Shown in pieces: positions 1 to 10,290 of a stretch of 64,000 nucleotides of DNA. The notes under the pieces were generated by a model. The model was given only the letters and a program-made list of their open reading frames with translations, was not told the origin of the DNA and did not search any database. Within the stretch, counting starts at the first letter, position 1; every line of letters begins with the position of its first letter. Origin of the DNA: Tricholoma matsutake (taxonomy: Eukaryota; Basidiomycota; Agaricomycetes; Agaricales; Tricholomataceae); contig AP026545.1 in the NCBI GenBank assembly GCA_026075535.2, positions 3,038,001 through 3,102,000 on the forward strand. Direction: 5' to 3'. Both the position numbers and the translations under genes were made by a program.

Positions 1-3000
1 GACATGGAACCATACACCACTGGACCTGCATGTGTCATTGCGGCAGTGCATATGAGGATCACAGAACTGGCAAGCATGGCCGAGTTGCTACACCTCGACA
101 AATCTTTCAAAACGAAATACAAAGACTGTTTTCCTTCAGACATTCCTCATGTATGCGACCTGCCAACAGACGTATACCACCACATTGAACTGCAACCTGG
201 CACACCAGTCTCTGTCGCGCGCGCATACAGATGCCCATGAAAGTACCGCACAGGGTGGAAAACTTTAATTGAACAACACCTTGCTGCTGGCCGTATTCGT
301 CCATCATCATCCCCTTATGCATCCCCTTCTTTCATCATCCTGAAAGCTGACCGCACGGTCCTGCCACGTTGGGTAAATGACTACCAACACCTCAACCGTC
401 TGACAGTTCCAGACAACTACCCCTTACCATGAATCGACGACATCCTTGCAGATTGTGCAAAAGGCAAAATCTGGGGAAAAATCGACATGACCAACTCATT
501 CTTTCAGACACTGGTACACCCTGACCATGTCAAATACACTGCGACTCTAACCCCCTTTGGCCTCTGGGAATGGGTAGTCATGCCAATGGGCTTGAGAAAC
601 TCACTGGCAACACATCAATGTCGTGTCACACTGGCTCTAAAAGACCTCATCGGCCGAATCTGCCACGTTTACCTCAATGACATCATAATATGGTCGTCAT
701 CAGTAGCAGAACACAAGAAGAACATTGTGGCCATCCTCGAAGGGCTCAAGGTCGCCAACCTTTACTGCTCTCAGAAAAAGTCAATGCTGTTCTTGACAGA
801 AGTGGATTTTTTAGGACACCACATCTCTACACAAGGCATTGAAGTGGACTCCTCAAAAGTAGCCAGAATTCTTAATTGGCCTGCACCAACCACCGCTAAA
901 CATGTAAGGCAATTCTTGGGCCTCGTGCGTTACATCAGCGCATTCCTACCGTCCCTCGCAGAACATACCACTATCCTGACTCCGCTCACAAGGAAGGAAT
1001 GTAACACCATTTTCCCTGCATGGACAAGCACACATCAGTATGCGTTTGATGCAATCAAACAATTAGTCATAAGCAGGGACTGCCTAACGACCATCGACCA
1101 CGAAAATCCTAGCGGAAACAAGATCTTTGTGACATGCGATGCTAGCAAGCGTTGAACAGGGGCCATACTGGCCTTCGGACCAACCTGGGAGACTGCTCGC
1201 CCTGTGGCCTTCGAAAGCCAACAACTTAATAGCGCAGAATGAAACTACCCGGTACATGAACAGGAAATGTTATCTATCATGTGCGCATTGCAGAAATGGC
1301 ATGTGGACCTCCTCGGTACTCACATCAACATATATACAGATCATAAAACGCTACAGAACTTCGATTTCCAACGAGACCTGTCCCAACGCCAAGCATGATG
1401 GATGGAATACCTGTCCCAATTCGAATACACAATAACTTACATCAATGGAGATCAGAACACCGTCATGGACGCGTTGTCATGACTACCAGACACTGTTGAT
1501 GATCCTCCCGCATCCCTATCCATCACATCCATCTTCACCATCGAGTCAGACCCAAAACTAATCAGGAGAGTAAAGAAAGGTTACCATCATGACAACTGGT
1601 GCTCAAGCATTCTCGACGATCTCAAGCGCGGCATCATAGACAAGAAACTACAGATCACCCTCCAACACGGACTTCTCTTCATTGGGTCAAGGCTAATCAT
1701 ACCGAAATACAAAAACCTATGCAAGCATCTTTTCCAACTAGCGCATGACAACCTTGGCCATTTTGGGGCCGACAAATCATATTCGGCGTTGAGGGAGGAC
1801 TTCTACTGGCCGAACATGCGGAAAAACCTTCTCAAGGGATACATCCCCTCTTGCCCCAACTGTCAATGAAACAAATCACTGACATCCAAACCTACCGGCC
1901 CACTACACCCCCTCCCCATCCCAGATCACCGTTTCGAGTCAGTTACACTTGATTTTGTTGGACCACTGCCAACAGATGACAGCTTTGATTCGATCGTCAC
2001 CATGACCGACCGTTTGGGCCCTGACATTCAAATTGCACCATGCAAAACAATGATGACTGCAGAAGAGTTCACATCACTCTTCTTTGACCGTTGGTACTGT
2101 GAAAACGGGTGCCCCATCAAAATCATCATAGACCGCGACAAACTGTTTGTGTCAAAATTCTGGAAAGCCTTGATGAAACTCACTGGGATAAACCATAAAA
2201 TGTCAACCACTTACCACCCTCAAACAGATGGAGCATCTGAACGTTTGAATAAAACAGTAATCCAAGCTCTGCGGTTCCATGTCGAATGCAACCAATGTGG
2301 CTGGGTAAAAGCTCTTCCAAAAGTGCGTTTTCATATCATGAACACCTTAAATGCGTCCACAAGGTTTTCCCCATTCATCTTAAAAACTGGACACTCACCA
2401 CGACTCCTGCCACTGTTCGTTAAAACCCCAGCAAATACCTCTGAAGAAGGCGCAGACGACACCACCGCTCGTTCACTTGCAACAGAGTTCATCAACTCGA
2501 TCGAATCACTCATGCTGGCAGCTAAAGACAATTTGTTGACATCGAAAATCACACAAGCTCACTTTGCCAACCTGGATCACAATGGGGAACCAAAATATCA
2601 AGTTGGGGACCAGGTATTGCTAGCAACAGCTCACCGGCGACATGAATACATGCAAAGCAGGGATGGACGGGTCGCAAAGTTCATGCCTCGCTACGACGGA
2701 CCGTACCAAATCACGCAGGCATTCCCTGAAGATTCCACTTATCGCTTACAACTCCCTCCCACATCCAAAGTACACCCGAACTTCCATGTATCACAATTAT
2801 GACCTTTTCTTGTGAACGACGATGAAAGCTACCCTGGTCGCATGAAAACAATGCCAGGACCGATTGTCACCCCAGAAGGCAATACCAAATACTTCATCGA
2901 CAAACTACTGGACTGCTGGCCACAAGGTCTACCTCGTCCAATGGTTAGGCTATGGCCCCAAACACAACATCTGGTTGCCAAGGAGCGAACTTGTGGAAAC

Positions 3001-3034
3001 AGAGGCCCTCAAAATTTTTGAACGAAACGCCTAG
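1..3034 (+). pseudogene. gypsy-1: decayed Ty3/gypsy pol (RT, RNase H, integrase, chromodomain)
   Basis: This is the pol region of a Ty3/gypsy retrotransposon of the chromovirus type; the window opens just before the reverse transcriptase. In frame 1 the order is RT (PSSSPYASPSF near 300, the Y-L-N-D-I active-site block near 670; gypsy-2 has YLDD, so the first catalytic Asp is Asn here), RNase H (from about 1130), integrase zinc finger (about 1740-1870), DDE core (about 1940-2250, YHPQTDGASER) and a C-terminal chromodomain that needs a frame change near 2920 to reach a TAG at 3032. Eight in-frame TGA codons interrupt it (238, 430, 1153, 1240, 1396, 1480, 1867, 2800). All eight fall where gypsy-2 has Arg. 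It aligns along its length with the less damaged gypsy-2 in this window and is clearly dead. Confidence 0.93.
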
Positions 3035-3066
3035 GAGACAGACAAATTTTTGGGAGCATGAGAGGG

Positions 3067-3184
3067 TGTAAGAGTACCTCTTACATGACATCTACCATGT
3101 TACCTTTTCCTTACTTAACCTACACAATCACGCCACAGTCACATGGCTACAGATCATTATCGTACGATGTAAACCAATAGCCTC
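3067..3184 (+). repeat. gypsy-1 3' LTR, left part
   Basis: The LTR starts with TGTAAGAG, right after a purine-rich tract (GGGAGCATGAGAGGG, 3052-3066) that fits a polypurine tract. The first 19 bases form a perfect hairpin (TGTAAGAG, 3-nt loop, CTCTTACA). Blocks such as GTTACCTTTTCC match the gypsy-2 LTR. LINE-1 interrupts it after 3184, and the rest resumes at about 19456. Confidence 0.75.
3170..3184 (+). repeat. LINE-1 target-site duplication, left copy
   Basis: The 15-mer TAAACCAATAGCCTC is repeated exactly at 19441-19455, directly after the (TAAAA)n tail of LINE-1. At least 11 bases (CCAATAGCCTC) cannot belong to the tail. This length is normal for target-primed reverse transcription and fixes both ends of LINE-1. 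Confidence 0.85.
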
Positions 3185-3282
3185 CACAGCTCCAAGACTA
3201 CAATGAACCCGAAAACTGCACCCCCAACACACCCGCCATCGTTAACCCTCCACCCTCACAGACCCAAACGTCAGACCATGCC

Positions 3283-4445
3283 ATGACCAGTGTGACACCT
3301 GATAAAGATGACCCTGCCACCACCAACCCACACCTCCAAACCAACCAACGCGGAGAGGAACTGACCACCCCACAGGCGTCAAGTCTGCCCTTCACCTCCG
3401 CCGTTTTTCCACGCACCGTGATTCCCTACCATGCAATCACCGGGAACATCAATAGCGAAACCACAACTGCGATCGAAAGCAACCCCGATGCCTTCCTCAC
3501 TATCATACCTTATGGCGGTGGGAAACGACTCCTCGAAGAGAACCCCACCATAACAAAAGATATCGAACACTTTATCCGATCCCTTGGGTACCAAAACTCT
3601 GAGACGACAAGGGTTACTGCACCAAGAGCCAAATACCCCCCACCGATGACTTCGGGAAGCCACATACCCTACTCCTCACCAATGCCCCAAGAGAGCTCGT
3701 AACATATCTCCTCTACCAGCAAACCTTCGCCTTTGAAACTAGCAAAGAAGGAGGACAGAAGAAAATCGCCTTCCATGCACTCCCTTTCGACAAATCAATG
3801 CAATCATGGATCGTCACCGACATATCAGGCAGCTATGTTGCCAATGACCACTACGCTAGAATGAATGCACTTGCTACAATCAAAACTGTTCTCAGCCGTG
3901 ACCCGGACTTCCAAAACACTGTAGACCAATGCTACGCTCAGATTGCCAGCCCCCTAGACCTCGACGGCAGGGTTGAAGATGCACTATCCTCCTTCCACCT
4001 AACGACAATCACTCTCTCTCAACAAGGTGCAGACGACCGTGAAGTATGGCAACTGATGGCGAGACCAATCTCTTCTAACAATAACAACCACAACGAGTGG
4101 ACCCAGTCCATCCAAAACGCCTCCTACCTCGTTGACCATATATTCCCCCTCAACACTTTCCGCATCATCAGACGATGTGACTTCTGCAAGAACGAGACCC
4201 ACCCACAGTATATGTGCCCCTTCCCCCTTGTCGAAGGATGGAAAGGACCCATACCTGACAAGGTTCTTCAAGCCCGTGAATCCAAAGACACGCAACGATC
4301 CCACCACCGCTTCCGAGAAGGTGACCGGGGAATGAGAGGAGGACGAGGAGGAAGAGGAGGAAGAGGTAACTGGGAACAAGAACATACACCTGGCCCTTCC
4401 TACTCCCCTTGCAGCAGAGCCTACAAATGCTCCCGAAACCTGTAA
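3283..4445 (+). pseudogene. LINE-1 ORF1-A, gag-like RNA-binding protein, frameshifted
   Basis: Two overlapping reading frames join into one ORF1-like protein. Positions 3283 to about 3635 are in frame 1 and the rest, ending in TAA at 4443, is in frame 0. The break lies in or near the C-run around 3635. The protein carries IPYGGGKRL near 3510, a TYLLYQQTFAF block near 3705, a CCHC zinc knuckle (CDFCKNETHPQYMC, about 4170-4215) and a C-terminal RGG/Arg-Gly-rich tail (about 4325-4370). Such proteins bind the element RNA and form the RNP. ORF1-B just downstream is a clear homologue with the same block order, so this is one of two ORF1 copies in the same element. Confidence 0.8.
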
Positions 4446-4646
4446 CACCATAGAAATCCCCCTGACAGAACTCCCTATACCTGATACCATCCCCTTCCGT
4501 ACATGAACTCATGCATGAGAACCTATGAAATTACTGATGTATATTGTATTACGATGATACCATTGCACCTGAACCGAGACGTTCTGTATCACCTGATCAC
4601 CACATAACAAAGACCCAAAACAAACAAAGAACACATTAACCCTTAA

Positions 4647-6239
4647 ATGCCACTACCACTCTGCCCCCCTTATCATGCTCAACCAACCCCATGCCTACCC
4701 AATACTACGATGCCCCCCCCAGAGAGAACCCCCCAAATACCAAACCAACCCAGTACACCACAGGGTGAGTGGGCCCATGAGATCCATCTAGAGATTCTAT
4801 ACAGCATCCCCGATAATGACCTAACTCTTGCAGACCTGGAATACCGTAGAGAGCTGCAGACTGACAACTCCAGACCAAGGAAAAAAGCTAAAGGAAATGA
4901 CCACCAAGCCCAACCACAACTGATGAACCTAAACCCTCACAATGATGATGAACTCCCCCACAAAACACCCCCCCATATACCTGAAGGTGCAAAAATAATC
5001 AACCCAGGCCGGTCCTCCACCAGCCCAAAGAAAATCACCCACTCACCCTGCAGGAACCCCTATATACCATACTGCCCCCCTGCATTCCAAAACCCACCTC
5101 TTGAAGATGGAGAAATCCAAAATGCACCCACACCTCTACAATTCACCCCAATCGATGCTAATGCAGACCTCCCCCACGAAGGCCCCACCGTGATAGTGGA
5201 ACTGATAGGAGCCACCCACGACACAAACAACACCTTCAACCAAGTGCACACCCCACATTATGGGACTACCCAAGCCAGAAATATGCCCGAAATGCCACCC
5301 ACTACACCCTTACCCTACACAACCAAACACTTCCCCAAACTTACACCATCCTACACAATGCTTTTTGGCAACCTACATGAGGAGACCCTAAGACAAGTCC
5401 AGAACTCCCCCCAACACTACACTGCTCTCATACCCTTTGGAGCTGGGTCCCGCCTCACCTGAGACCATCCTGATTTAAGCAAAGACTTTGAAACTTTTCT
5501 CAAGTCTTTCAGGTTTGATGGAAGCAACCGCCTCCAGGTTACGCATCCCACCCCAAACCTCCAACCTGACCCACAAACTCGCTTCTCGAAACCCTTCCCT
5601 TACCTACTCCTCCACTCACCTGAACCCCTCCACCAACTACTTCTCTGGCAACAGACCTTTGCCTTTCAGATAAATGCCTGACGCCTTGCCTTCAACACTG
5701 TCCGTATTGACCCACAGGCAAGGTCATGGGTGATCGTTAACTTTGCTGGCCCTTTTGTCTCTACTGCACACACACATATGATCAACGCCCTACGCACAAT
5801 CACCACCACGCTAATGGACGACCGCACTTTCTCTAACATAACGAATAATCACCTAGCTAAAATGGGAATCGGTGCCACAGTCACGGAACGAGTCCTAATA
5901 TCCCTCTCCACCTTCCGACTCACCTTCATTCCCCGGACCATGGGGGATAGCTCTAAAAAACCAATATGGCAATTGCAAGGAATGCCTGTCTCTGACAACC
6001 TCAAGGACCACCAAGCGTGGCTACGGATCATACGTCGGACTACATTCTTAGTAGACCAAGTCATATACCTCGAACCAGACAAGGCCCCCTTCGGTTGCAT
6101 CTGGTGCAAAGCCAAAACTCATAGCAATGAGAACTGCCCCCTCCTGAGTGTGGATGACTGGAAAGGTCCTATCCCTGATCCTGGATACCTCACCCCTGAT
6201 CCCCCAGTCCATAATAAATGTAAACGGAGGAAGCGATGA
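4647..6239 (+). pseudogene. LINE-1 ORF1-B, second gag-like protein, two TGA stops
   Basis: A single frame runs from 4647 to the TGA at 6237, with in-frame TGA codons at 5460 and 5679. The first 250 or so residues are Pro-rich and low in complexity. Then come IPFGAGSRL (about 5440), a LLLWQQTFAF block (about 5640), a conserved core, and a CCHC knuckle (CIWCKAKTHSNENC, about 6100-6140) followed by WKGPIPD, which is identical to a segment of ORF1-A. It lacks the RGG tail of ORF1-A and ends in a short basic stretch. The role is inferred to be RNA binding in the LINE RNP. The 200 bp between the two ORF1 segments show no other gene. Confidence 0.8.
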
Positions 6240-6740
6240 CCTGAATAGATACTGTTGACACATGCCCAAATGTACCGTACTCTAATATGAATACCCTTTC
6301 CTCACCAGATATGCACAAAGTGCCCAATGCGCTACCATGTTTTGGGACATGGACACCACTGCATAAGCAATGGGTTGCACTGTGTCTACCATTGGGTAAA
6401 TGCCCCATGGGAGATGCTATGACCGCTTGCTCTAGGCTATGGGGGAAGCCTAACCAAACTGCAGGGAATTGGTTCAAACCACCTGAAAGTCCTGAACCCT
6501 CTGCAGCCCCCCAAGATCCCTGTGCAATTGGGCTTGGCCGGCCTGCACAGGCAACCACGCCCCAAATAACCAGCAAAGACAATGTCATGCCTCAGGCACC
6601 CCATCGAGAGTTCCCGGAAGGAGTCCTGAGGCACCTGCAGCTCAGACACCTAAGGAAAGGAACTCTACAAGACCTCACTGCCGGGCCACACCAGATGGCA
6701 TAACACAACACCACTCAAGGGAACCAGACCCCACATATGA
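6240..6740 (+). other. Linker between LINE-1 ORF1-B and ORF2
   Basis: A 138-codon open frame (6287-6703), rich in Pro, Gly and Cys, lies here, but I recognise no domain. It may be a former extension of ORF1 or plain spacer. The ORF2 frame is closed by a TGA at 6738. Confidence 0.4.
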
Positions 6741-8906
6741 ACTACCTCATCACTACCAGGGAACAAATCCCATACCAAACCAGACTATACAACCCCCCCT
6801 CCAAACAATGAGAATAGAGATGAACAGCCCAGCACAAACCCTGATCCTGATGCAGAGGAAGACAATCCGCTAGAAGAATGGGACAACATCCCAAGCTCCG
6901 ACGGCCTACAACCAGATGAACAAAGACATTACCCTACACCAACGACAAGAAGGCAAAATAAAAAAAAGATTTGTGCCGGCTTGAAAGTTGCATCCCTGAA
7001 TATTAAAGGCTACGGTCAAACTGCCCAAGGCTCGAAATGGATGCACATTAACCAGCTTATGAGAGAACAACATATAGGGATACTTGCAGTACAGGAAGCA
7101 CACATGGATGAAAACCGTCGAATAGAAACTGAGAACCTCTTCAATAGATGCCTACAGATACTTGCATCTGCAGACCCTGCCAACCTGACACAAAAAACCA
7201 GAATTGCAGTAGTCCTGAATAAAGCTTTCGTTGACACAGACCACATAACACAACATGAGATAATACCTGGACGAGCCATGCTCGCAACCCTCAACTGGAG
7301 TAGGGGGGTAAAGCTCACTTTCTTGGCAATCTATGCACCAAACTCCCCCATGGAAAATACTAACTTCTGGAAAAATATAAGAACCTACCTTACCAACAAT
7401 CAATGGCTCCCCCGACCCCAAATTATGCTGGGAGACTTCAACATGGTCGAAGATGAAATTGATTGACTCCCCATGCATAAGGAAAGGAACCGCTCCCCCA
7501 AAACACTCAGAGAACTGAAGCACTGTCTGAGACTCCGCAATGGCTGGCGCTCTACCTTTCCCGATACAAAAGCATACACTTTCCACCAAACTGCCACTGG
7601 GGCCCGATCCCGAATTGACCGGATCTATATAACCAATAACCTGCTGGAACACTCTCAAAAATGGGAAATTAACCCCACCGGGATCCCAAATGCTGACCAT
7701 TGGATGGTCTCCGCCAACTTATCAAACAGTGCCATCCCTGAAACTGGAAAGGGGAGATGGTCCATATCCCCCAAAATATACAAGGACACCACTTTCAAGA
7801 AAACTGCCCAAAAGGCTGGACTACAAATGACTGAAAAACTCTGTAAATACTCACCTGAGCAGAGAACTATGGAGAACAACCCACAGGCAATTTATACCAA
7901 ATTCAAACACATGATATTGACTGAAGCACGTAAAAGAGAACGAGCCATGAACAAAGTGACCCAGGAGATGCAACTCCTCCAAACCAAACTTAATGCACTA
8001 CAAAACGGCCCCCAGGATGAAGGTGTCCAAATCCAAACTCATGAACTCACCAAGAAGATAACCCAACTAGAACGAAAGAAGCACCAAAATGCAAGGAAGA
8101 ATGTGCAAATTAAAAACCGACTAGAGGGGGAGACCATGTCAAAGTACTGGATCTGATCTAACAAGGAAATGAAACCTAGGGACCCAATATTTGCCCTTAA
8201 GAAACCCAAGCAAATCCCAAACAATGGAACCCAAACCCCCAAAACCCATGAAAGGAACTCACGATGGATGGCTGAACTAGCCCAAACATACCACGACAGC
8301 CTACAGAACCAAGGACATGAAGATCGGAATCCTGAGACAAGTGTCCACATAACTAATAATATCCTAGAAAACATTGAAACGGAACCTAGCTTTGTGGACA
8401 CCCAGACAATGAGCTCCCTGATCACTGAAGATGAAGTGATGACCGCCCTGAAACTATCTGACAATGATAAGGCTGCAGGGCTCGATGGAGCAACCTATGA
8501 GATGTGAGGATTGATCGCCCAAGAACGAGAACAACATGGAACTGAAGAAGAACCCTTCGACGTCATACACCTCATGACTGCAGCATTCAACGACATAGAA
8601 CAGCATGGAACAATTCTCGGTTCCAACTTTGCTGATGGATGGATGTGCCCCATATACAAAAAGAAAGAGCGAGATGAGATTGAGAACTACCGACCTATAA
8701 CCTTACTCAACACAGACTACAAACTGATGACCAAAGTCCTAGCAATGCGCCTGGCAAAGTCCACTCCAACCCTACTACACAAGAGCCAAGCCGGGTTTGT
8801 ACCTGGAAGACAAATATCAGAACAGACCCAACTAATTAAAATGGTCCTGAATTACGCAGAGGCAACTGAGGAAAATGGGATGATCGTTGCCCTTGACCAA
8901 GCCAAA
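6741..8906 (+). pseudogene. LINE-1 ORF2, 5' part: endonuclease and start of reverse transcriptase
   Basis: The frame opens after 6740. An acidic leader and a basic patch precede an exonuclease-endonuclease-phosphatase domain starting at KVASLNIKGYG (6981). Landmarks are ILAVQEAH, IYAPNSP, MLGDFN (near 7430) and the C-terminal SRIDRIYI and DHWMVSA (7600-7710). This domain nicks the target DNA. A Lys/Gln-rich linker follows, then the RT fingers (YRPITLLNTDYK near 8690, AGFVPGRQI near 8790). TGA codons interrupt at 7464 (ID*LPMH, where LINEs usually have Arg), 8154 and 8505. The frame is cut at DQAK by the gypsy-2 insertion and resumes at 14672. Confidence 0.9.
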
Positions 8907-9129
8907 TTCCATTGATTATCTTACAACCTTTACGACTCCTCCACATCATTGCGTTACCTTTTCCATTACCTATCTCGGACCATTACTAATACACGTGATC
9001 ACATGCTTGGATGTTGATTCACAAACGATGTCTTAGTTAGCTCCCTGTTTTCTCTTCAATCCACATTAAGTTCCAATTTACGTGGTTCCTGCTCTTAAGT
9101 GATCAAGGCACTGGTGTGCTTTCATTACA
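8907..9129 (+). repeat. gypsy-2 5' LTR (first ~10 bp missing)
   Basis: It matches the 3' LTR at 14449-14671 almost base for base and ends in CATTACA. The expected TGTAAGATAA start is absent: LINE sequence GCCAAA runs directly into TTCCATTG, consistent with an 11-bp deletion between short A-runs. No clear tRNA primer-binding site follows; the next bases are CTTTTTTTTAAATTCG. Confidence 0.9.
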
Positions 9130-9573
9130 CTTTTTTTTAAATTCGAACTTGACAAGACCTCTTGCGAAATGCCTTATCAAAAACTCGGAGAAATCAAACC
9201 CCCCCCCCCCCCCCCGATCTACGTACAGAAGCACGGGCTACAACGCGACACCTAGGGATCAACCTGCCAGACAAAAAGTATCTTTATATTTAACCTTTCT
9301 AGGCAAGAAGTCGCTGTGACCAGCAGCCATCTGGCCTTTCTAGGCAAGAAGCAATGGTCGCATCAGAACAATCAGAAGACCGGCGCTATACGCATCCGCC
9401 CCAAACCCCAGTGCATTCTCATCATGCCTATATAACGATTGCATTCCACGAGAAACACGCCCTGATTCACCACCATTTTACAGCACAACCACCATACCAA
9501 TCTGTCTCGACTGCCTTCACAACCTGCACCGCTCACCACCAGGAGCAGAGCGCGTGCCACCTTACCTCTAAAC
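9130..9573 (+). other. gypsy-2 leader
   Basis: This is an untranslated leader between the 5' LTR and gag. It holds a run of about 16 C residues near 9199-9215 and a 17-bp direct repeat (CCTTTCTAGGCAAGAAG at 9294-9310 and 9335-9351). An overlapping open frame at 9354-9683 looks like a shadow. Confidence 0.6.
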
Positions 9574-10290
9574 ATGCTCTCCTCTCCCTTATCTTCGCTA
9601 TCCCCATCACCAACCCCAACACAAGTCCCTGTGAACCCAGTTACACAACCCCCAGTCAAACGCACCCCTGCCTCCGACTCTGACTCTGATACGCCCTGTA
9701 CAACAACAAGAATGGCACCCACAGCTTCTCCCCTGTATGTGTCCGCTAAAGTTAAGCAGGCTTCACCCTCCTCCGCACCCGTCCTCTCTGCCGGCCGTGT
9801 GACTACAAAAGTCATGCGCGAATTCAACAACACTTGTCGTCGCTACTTTTCCATAAAGGCTGTGCCTGCAGATGAATGCGTTGCCAAGATTATTTACAAC
9901 TTTGAATCCATAGCGATTCAGTCCTGGATAAACGCAGAAGAGGCGCGACTGCTGGCACTAACGTTTCCCGACTTTCTTATTGCACTCAGAAAGAAGTTTT
10001 TATCTGGTTCTTGGGAAGACGATCTTGTACAGGCTCAAATCTTACCCCAGGGATCCACTGACCTTCTCACGTGGATCAACAGTGTTCGTAACGCAAACGA
10101 CGAACTTGGCTCAGCAAAATCACCCTACCACATCCCTGCCGACTGCTTCCAACTTCACTTGATTCCTCGCCTCTCTGACGGAATGAAACGTCTTTACAAG
10201 GCCAATAACGGGACCGCTCCCGGTGCAATGAAGGGTACACTCGATGCCATTACGGATTTGAGGAGTGGATGGAACGACTCCAACTTCTAG
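9574..10290 (+). CDS. gypsy-2 gag
   Basis: An open frame of 238 codons has a Ser/Pro/Thr-rich start and a gag core (from about KVMREFNNTCRRYF, 9808) resembling retrotransposon capsid proteins: helical, with YNFES, SWINAEEA and DFLIALRKKFL. The frame closes at 10288, but the natural continuation (EEWMERLQLLEQ) lies in the -1 frame from about 10260. That frame carries the nucleocapsid zinc knuckle and then pol. This is either a programmed -1 shift or a single-base indel. No classical slippery heptamer is seen at the crossover (GGATTTGAGGAG, 10254-10265). Confidence 0.75.
   Translation: MLSSPLSSLSPSPTPTQVPVNPVTQPPVKRTPASDSDSDTPCTTTRMAPTASPLYVSAKVKQASPSSAPVLSAGRVTTKVMREFNNTCRRYFSIKAVPADECVAKIIYNFESIAIQSWINAEEARLLALTFPDFLIALRKKFLSGSWEDDLVQAQILPQGSTDLLTWINSVRNANDELGSAKSPYHIPADCFQLHLIPRLSDGMKRLYKANNGTAPGAMKGTLDAITDLRSGWNDSNF

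Noticed and set aside
3283..4445. ORF1-A as a separate, older LINE fragment
   Set aside because: The 15-bp target duplication brackets ORF1-A together with the rest of LINE-1, and a 3'-truncated LINE is not expected from target-primed reverse transcription. Kept as part of one element, with a chimera still possible.
3999..4512. Minus-strand frames of 163 and 114 codons with Ser/Gly runs
   Set aside because: They mirror the RGG-coding part of ORF1-A and show no domain.
9354..9833. Open frames in the gypsy-2 leader on both strands
   Set aside because: Low complexity, overlapping the gag start, no retroviral motif.
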